Assembly: GCA_963695175.1 (NCBI GenBank)
Contig: CAVOGG010000004.1
Span: 930,001-994,000, forward strand
Direction of reading: 5' to 3'
DNA: 64,000 bases
Source: Fodinibacter sp963695175
Lineage (GTDB): Bacteria; Actinomycetota; Actinomycetes; Actinomycetales; Dermatophilaceae
In this document: piece after piece, positions 60,758 to 64,000 of the stretch
Position numbering within the stretch: position 1 is the stretch's first letter
Layout of the letters: each line of letters begins with the position of its first letter
Program-made: the position numbers and the translations under genes
The notes under the pieces: model-generated
Database searches by the model: none
Told to the model about the DNA's origin: nothing
What the model saw: the letters and a program-made list of their open reading frames with translations, nothing else

Positions 60758-60802
60758 GGTGTCCGAGAGGTGCGAACCCCCTGCACGCATCTCTCGGACA
60801 CC
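60758..60802. terminator. 12-bp hairpin upstream of the response-regulator gene
   Basis: GGTGTCCGAGAG (60758-60769) pairs perfectly with 60791-60802 around a 21-nt loop. On the minus strand it follows the Rho_N-like gene by 24 nt, so it is probably that gene's terminator. Confidence 0.6.
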
Positions 60803-60826
60803 TTTCTGGTTCCCGGGTCGGTGGCT

Positions 60827-61099
60827 TCAGTGGTCGCGCAGCGCGTCGACCAGCTGCGACTTGGTCATCGACGAGCGGCCCCGGATGCCGATCTCGCGCG
60901 CCCGGGTCATCAGGTCGGCCTTGGTCCAGTCGTCGTAGTCGCCGGAGCGGCCTCCCTTGCGACCCACGGCCGAGCGCGAGGTGTTCGCGGCGGCGTTCGC
61001 GATGCGGGCGGCCTTCTCCTTGCTGGCGCCGTCGTCGCGCAGCGCCTCGTAGAGCTCGGGGTCCTTCACCGATGGTCCGGGTGATGTACGTGCGGGCAT
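60827..61099 (-). CDS. small Rho_N/DUF7218-like protein
   Basis: A 90-residue protein: PSVKDPELYEALRDDGASKEKAARIANAAAN at the N-terminus and a C-terminal helix-extended-loop (WTKADLMTRAREIGIRGRSSMTKSQLVDAL) of the Rho termination factor N-terminal type, a nucleic-acid-binding fold. Basic GRKGG residues join the two. A strong GAAGGAGG site precedes ATG. Possibly a nucleoid- or RNA-associated stress protein; function unproven. Confidence 0.82.
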   Translation of the reverse strand: MPARTSPGPSVKDPELYEALRDDGASKEKAARIANAAANTSRSAVGRKGGRSGDYDDWTKADLMTRAREIGIRGRSSMTKSQLVDALRDH

Positions 61100-61225
61100 C
61101 GCTGCCTCCTTCTCACGGGCGTGTGCCACGAGTACTACCCGGTTCGGCCGCTGGGCACACACGCTCGTGGGTGAAGAGGCCCTGATGCCACGGAATCCGT
61201 AGTTCCGACCGCATTGGGGTGCGGA

Positions 61226-61231
61226 TAGGAT
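61226..61231 (+). promoter_or_regulatory. candidate -10 box of gabT
   Basis: TAGGAT lies 6 nt before the ATG; TTCCGA 17 nt further upstream (61203-61208) is a possible -35. Leaderless transcript expected. Confidence 0.5.
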
Positions 61232-61237
61232 CGGCCC

Positions 61238-62572
61238 ATGATCGAGCAGAAGCGGATTCTCGCGACCTCCATCCCCGGCCCGGCCTCGCAGGCCCTGCAG
61301 GCACGCAAGACGGCCGCGGTCGCCGCGGGCGTGAGCACCGGCCTGCCGGTCTACGTCACCGAGGGGGCCGGCGGCATCGTGCGCGACGCCGACGGCAACC
61401 AGCTGATCGACTTCGGCTCGGGGATCGCCGTGACCACGGTCGGCAACGGCAACCAGCGGGTCATCGACGCGGTCACCGAGCAGATCGCCGCCTTCACCCA
61501 CACCTGTTTCATGGTCACGCCGTACGACAAGTACGTGCAGGTCTGCGAGAAGCTCAACGCGCTGACGCCCGGCGACCACGAGAAGCGCTCGGCCCTGTTC
61601 AACTCCGGCGCCGAGGCCGTGGAGAACGCCGTGAAGATCGCCCGCCACGCCACCGGGCGCCCGGCCATCGTCGCCTTCGACCACGGCTACCACGGCCGCA
61701 CCAACCTCACGATGGGGCTGACCGCCAAGAACATGCCCTACAAGCACCGCTTCGGGCCGTTCGCGGGCGAGCTCTACCGCGTGCCGATGGCCTACCCCTA
61801 CCGCTGGCCCGGCGGCGCGGAGCACTGCGCCGAGGAGGCCCTGCGCACGGTCACCGACCAGATCCACGCCCAGGTCGGCGAGGACAACACCGCCGCCGTC
61901 ATCATCGAGCCGATCCAGGGCGAGGGCGGGTTCATCGTGCCGCCCGAGGGCTTCCTGCCCGGCCTGGCCGACTGGTGCCGCGAGCACGGCATCCTGCTCA
62001 TCGCCGACGAGGTGCAGAGCGGCTTCTGCCGCACCGGCGACTGGTTCGCCTGTGACCACGAGGGCGTGGTCCCCGACCTGATCACCGCCGCCAAGGGCAT
62101 CGCGGGCGGCATGCCGCTCGCCGCCGTCACCGGTCGCGCCGACCTGATGGATGCCGTGCACGCCGGCGGTCTCGGCGGCACCTACGGCGGCAACCCCGTC
62201 GCGTGCGCCGCGGCGCTCGCCGCGATCGAGACGATGGAGGAGGAGGACCTCGCCCGGCGGGCCCGCGAGATCGGCGACATCCTCACCGACCGGCTCGGCC
62301 GCCTCGCCGAGAAGTACGACGAGGTGGGCGAGGTCCGCGGCCGTGGCGCGATGATCGCGATGGAGCTGGTCACCGACCCCGACACCAAGGAACCGGCCGC
62401 GGCCCTGACCTCGGCGGTCAACAAGGGCTGCCACGAGCGCGGGCTGATCACCCTCACCTGCGGCACCTACGGCAACGTCTTCCGCTTCCTCCCGCCCCTG
62501 TCGATCTCCGACGACCTGCTCCACGAGGGCATGGACGTGCTCGAGGAGTCCTTCACCGCTGCCGTCGGCTGA
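61238..62572 (+). CDS. gabT: 4-aminobutyrate-2-oxoglutarate transaminase
   Basis: A 444-residue class III PLP aminotransferase. FNSGAEAVENAVKIAR is the phosphate-binding cup, DHGYHGRTNLTMGLT follows, LIADEVQSGFCRTG holds the PLP-pyridine Asp, and the PLP Lys lies in ITAAKGIAGGMPLAAV. Length and motifs fit GabT, which converts GABA to succinate semialdehyde. No gabD dehydrogenase is adjacent; instead an SDR gene follows after 2 nt and may use a related semialdehyde or hydroxyl substrate. Confidence 0.92.
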   Translation: MIEQKRILATSIPGPASQALQARKTAAVAAGVSTGLPVYVTEGAGGIVRDADGNQLIDFGSGIAVTTVGNGNQRVIDAVTEQIAAFTHTCFMVTPYDKYVQVCEKLNALTPGDHEKRSALFNSGAEAVENAVKIARHATGRPAIVAFDHGYHGRTNLTMGLTAKNMPYKHRFGPFAGELYRVPMAYPYRWPGGAEHCAEEALRTVTDQIHAQVGEDNTAAVIIEPIQGEGGFIVPPEGFLPGLADWCREHGILLIADEVQSGFCRTGDWFACDHEGVVPDLITAAKGIAGGMPLAAVTGRADLMDAVHAGGLGGTYGGNPVACAAALAAIETMEEEDLARRAREIGDILTDRLGRLAEKYDEVGEVRGRGAMIAMELVTDPDTKEPAAALTSAVNKGCHERGLITLTCGTYGNVFRFLPPLSISDDLLHEGMDVLEESFTAAVG

Positions 62573-62574
62573 CG

Positions 62575-63378
62575 GTGGCCCTCCTGCTCCCACCGGCGTT
62601 CGACCTCACCGGCCGTACGGCGCTGGTCACCGGCGCGGGCTCCCCGACCGGCATCGGGATGGCGTCGGCCCGCCTCCTCGCGGCGTGCGGGGCGCGGGTC
62701 GTGGTCACCGCGACGACCGACCGGGTGCACGACCGGGTGGCCGAGCTGACGGTTGCCGGGCACGCGGCGGCGGGTGTCGTCGCCGACCTCACCACGCCCC
62801 AGGGTGCCGACACGGTCGTCGCGGCCGCGCTCGACCTGGGCGACGGCCTCGACGTGCTCGTCAACAACGCCGGGATGGTCGCCACGGCGACGGGCGGCGA
62901 CTACCTCGAGGGCGACCTGCTGGGCACCCCACCCGAGCGCTGGACGGCATCCCTCGCCCGCAACCTGGACACCGCCTACCTCACGACGCGCGCGGCGCTG
63001 CCGCACCTGCGGGCCGGCGGGCACGGTCGGGTCGTCATGGTCACCTCGGTGACGGGTGCCGCCATGGCGATGCGCGGTGAGGTCGCGTACGCCGCGGCGA
63101 AGGCCGGGCTGGTCGGCCTGACCCGGGCGCTCGCGGTCGACGAGGCGCGCCACGGCCTGACCGTCAACGCGGTGGCGCCGGGGTGGATCTCGACGGGGTC
63201 GCAGACCGCCGCCGAGGCGCGCGAGGGGCTGACCACCCCGGTCGGTCGCTCCGGGACCGCCGAGGAGGTCGCCGCCGCGGTGCTGTTCCTCGCGAGCCCC
63301 GGGGCGTCGTACGTCACCGGTCAGGTGGTCGTCGTCGACGGTGGCAACGCGGTCGCCGAGGAGCGCGCCACCCGCTGA
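62575..63378 (+). CDS. short-chain dehydrogenase/reductase
   Basis: A 267-residue SDR. The cofactor motif is TGAGSPTGIG, the NNAG motif is VNNAGMVAT, and the catalytic residues are Ser in VMVTSVTG, Tyr in EVAYAAAKAG and its Lys. GTG start only 2 nt after gabT, so the two are co-transcribed and coupled. NAD(P) preference and substrate cannot be read safely. Confidence 0.88.
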   Translation: MALLLPPAFDLTGRTALVTGAGSPTGIGMASARLLAACGARVVVTATTDRVHDRVAELTVAGHAAAGVVADLTTPQGADTVVAAALDLGDGLDVLVNNAGMVATATGGDYLEGDLLGTPPERWTASLARNLDTAYLTTRAALPHLRAGGHGRVVMVTSVTGAAMAMRGEVAYAAAKAGLVGLTRALAVDEARHGLTVNAVAPGWISTGSQTAAEAREGLTTPVGRSGTAEEVAAAVLFLASPGASYVTGQVVVVDGGNAVAEERATR

Positions 63379-63420
63379 CCTTCGGGAGGGCAGTGGCGGG
63401 AGTGGGGGAACGGACGTGCC

Positions 63421-63894
63421 GTGCGAGCCGTCGCACCCTCCATGGACGGCGATCGCACGGCGGCGGACGGCACGAGCAGGGTGGGCTCCGCCACGGGGCT
63501 GGCGGTCGGGGTGGGGGCCGTCGCCCTCCTGGTCTCGTTCCTCGCGGTCAACCTCGTCCTGGTCAACCTGGAGGGGCCGTTCGGCGAGCACGCCGGCCTG
63601 GGGATGCTCGCGAGCCTGGCGGCGGCCGCCACCGCCGGAGCCCTGGTCGCGCTGGCCACGTTCGCCGTGGCCCGTCGCTCCACGTGGGGCCTGGTGCTGT
63701 TGGTGGGCGGCCTGGCGGCGCTCGCCGTCGTGGCCTTCCCCACCCGGGTCGACAGTCACGAGAGCTTCGTCGAGCGAGCCAACGAGCGGTCGTCGTGCCT
63801 GGGGGCCACCTTCAGGCACTACCCGCCGGGCACCTCGGACGCCGCCTCCGACGTCTACTGCGTGGGGCTCGAGCGACCGCTGCCCGCGGGCTGA
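63421..63894 (+). CDS. hypothetical three-helix membrane protein
   Basis: A 157-residue protein with three hydrophobic segments (GLAVGVGAVALLVSFLAVNL, LASLAAAATAGALVALATFA, WGLVLLVGGLAALAVVAF) and a C-terminal ~45-residue extracytoplasmic part with two Cys that could form a disulfide. No family recognised. GTG at 63421 with GGGGGAA upstream is taken as start; ATG at 63442 is also possible. Confidence 0.65.
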   Translation: MRAVAPSMDGDRTAADGTSRVGSATGLAVGVGAVALLVSFLAVNLVLVNLEGPFGEHAGLGMLASLAAAATAGALVALATFAVARRSTWGLVLLVGGLAALAVVAFPTRVDSHESFVERANERSSCLGATFRHYPPGTSDAASDVYCVGLERPLPAG

Positions 63895-63934
63895 CGGACG
63901 GCTGACCGTCGGCCGGCGAGACCGCCCGGGCTCC

Positions 63935-63940
63935 TAGACT
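63935..63940 (+). promoter_or_regulatory. candidate -10 box of the last gene, within an inverted repeat
   Basis: TAGACT lies 6 nt before a GTG start. It is flanked by 8-bp arms ACCGCCCG (63921-63928) and CGGGCGGT (63941-63948), which could be an operator covering the promoter. Confidence 0.45.
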
Positions 63941-63946
63941 CGGGCG

Positions 63947-64000
63947 GTGACCCGTCCCGTGCTGCGCCAGGTGCACAACATCGGGCGTCGTCGCGCCTGG
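63947..64000 (+). CDS. start of an unidentified gene, cut by the window edge
   Basis: Only 18 codons are seen (VTRPVLRQVHNIGRRRAW), rich in Arg. The -10 box with leaderless spacing supports a real start. Product cannot be named. Confidence 0.4.
   Translation, partial: MTRPVLRQVHNIGRRRAW

Noticed and set aside
1..64000. tRNA, rRNA, riboswitch or mobile-element signatures
   Set aside because: None could be recognised on either strand by eye; no transposase or integrase motif appears in any translated frame.

Overview
The window is a 64 kb piece of a high-GC actinobacterial chromosome. The signs are: GC-rich third codon positions, F420-dependent enzymes, a mycothiol-dependent-isomerase fold, GAF-ANTAR regulators, a WS/DGAT acyltransferase, a SigB/SigF-type sigma factor, a FurA-KatG pair and many apparently leaderless genes (a TAnnnT box 6-7 nt before the start codon). 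A soil member of the Micrococcales, perhaps Intrasporangiaceae-like, fits best; this placement is inferred from gene content only. I found no rRNA, tRNA, CRISPR array, prophage or insertion sequence, and no gene-free stretch longer than 300 bases.

Layout. 1-8.4 kb: a truncated hydrolase, a CPBP protease, a P-loop kinase/F420-oxidoreductase fusion, an alternative sigma factor, a large HPII-type catalase, an SRPBCC protein, a hemerythrin and a DUF2231 membrane protein (stress-type content). 8.5-13.3 kb: a hybrid histidine kinase ending in an ANTAR domain, facing two overlapping GAF-ANTAR genes. 13.4-27.2 kb: an L-arabinose locus. A LacI-family regulator sits between two operator regions. One controls araB-araD-araA followed by a ChvE/GguA/GguB-type sugar ABC transporter; the other lies before a divergent, overlapping operon of aldose 1-epimerase, alpha/beta hydrolase and wax ester synthase/DGAT. 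27.3-33.7 kb: single metabolic genes, including a DinB2-like Y-family polymerase with Ile at the steric-gate position and a GH13 glucosidase. 34.0-37.5 kb: a four-gene ABC exporter operon.

37.5-44.7 kb is the most interesting part. An ECF sigma factor and its zinc anti-sigma factor are followed by genes for an unassigned pterin/flavin-like pathway: an MDR dehydrogenase lacking the zinc Cys, a divergent 6-carboxytetrahydropterin-synthase homologue, a GT4 glycosyltransferase, an LPG-synthase-like membrane protein, a RibD-C reductase and GTP cyclohydrolase II. Four promoter-like sites with identical architecture (TGAACC, 16 nt, CGTR) lie before the sigma gene, a small four-helix membrane protein, the dehydrogenase and the membrane protein. 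This suggests that the sigma factor drives the whole cluster.

44.8-64 kb: a twice-frameshifted glycerophosphodiesterase, KatG with FurA, a SulP transporter, a large LuxR (LAL) regulator, DUF2252, AI-2E-type permease, SHOCT, DUF6325 and YihY genes, a histidine kinase and response regulator that converge and overlap tail to tail, a Rho_N-like small protein, GabT with an SDR, and two terminal genes, the last cut by the window edge.
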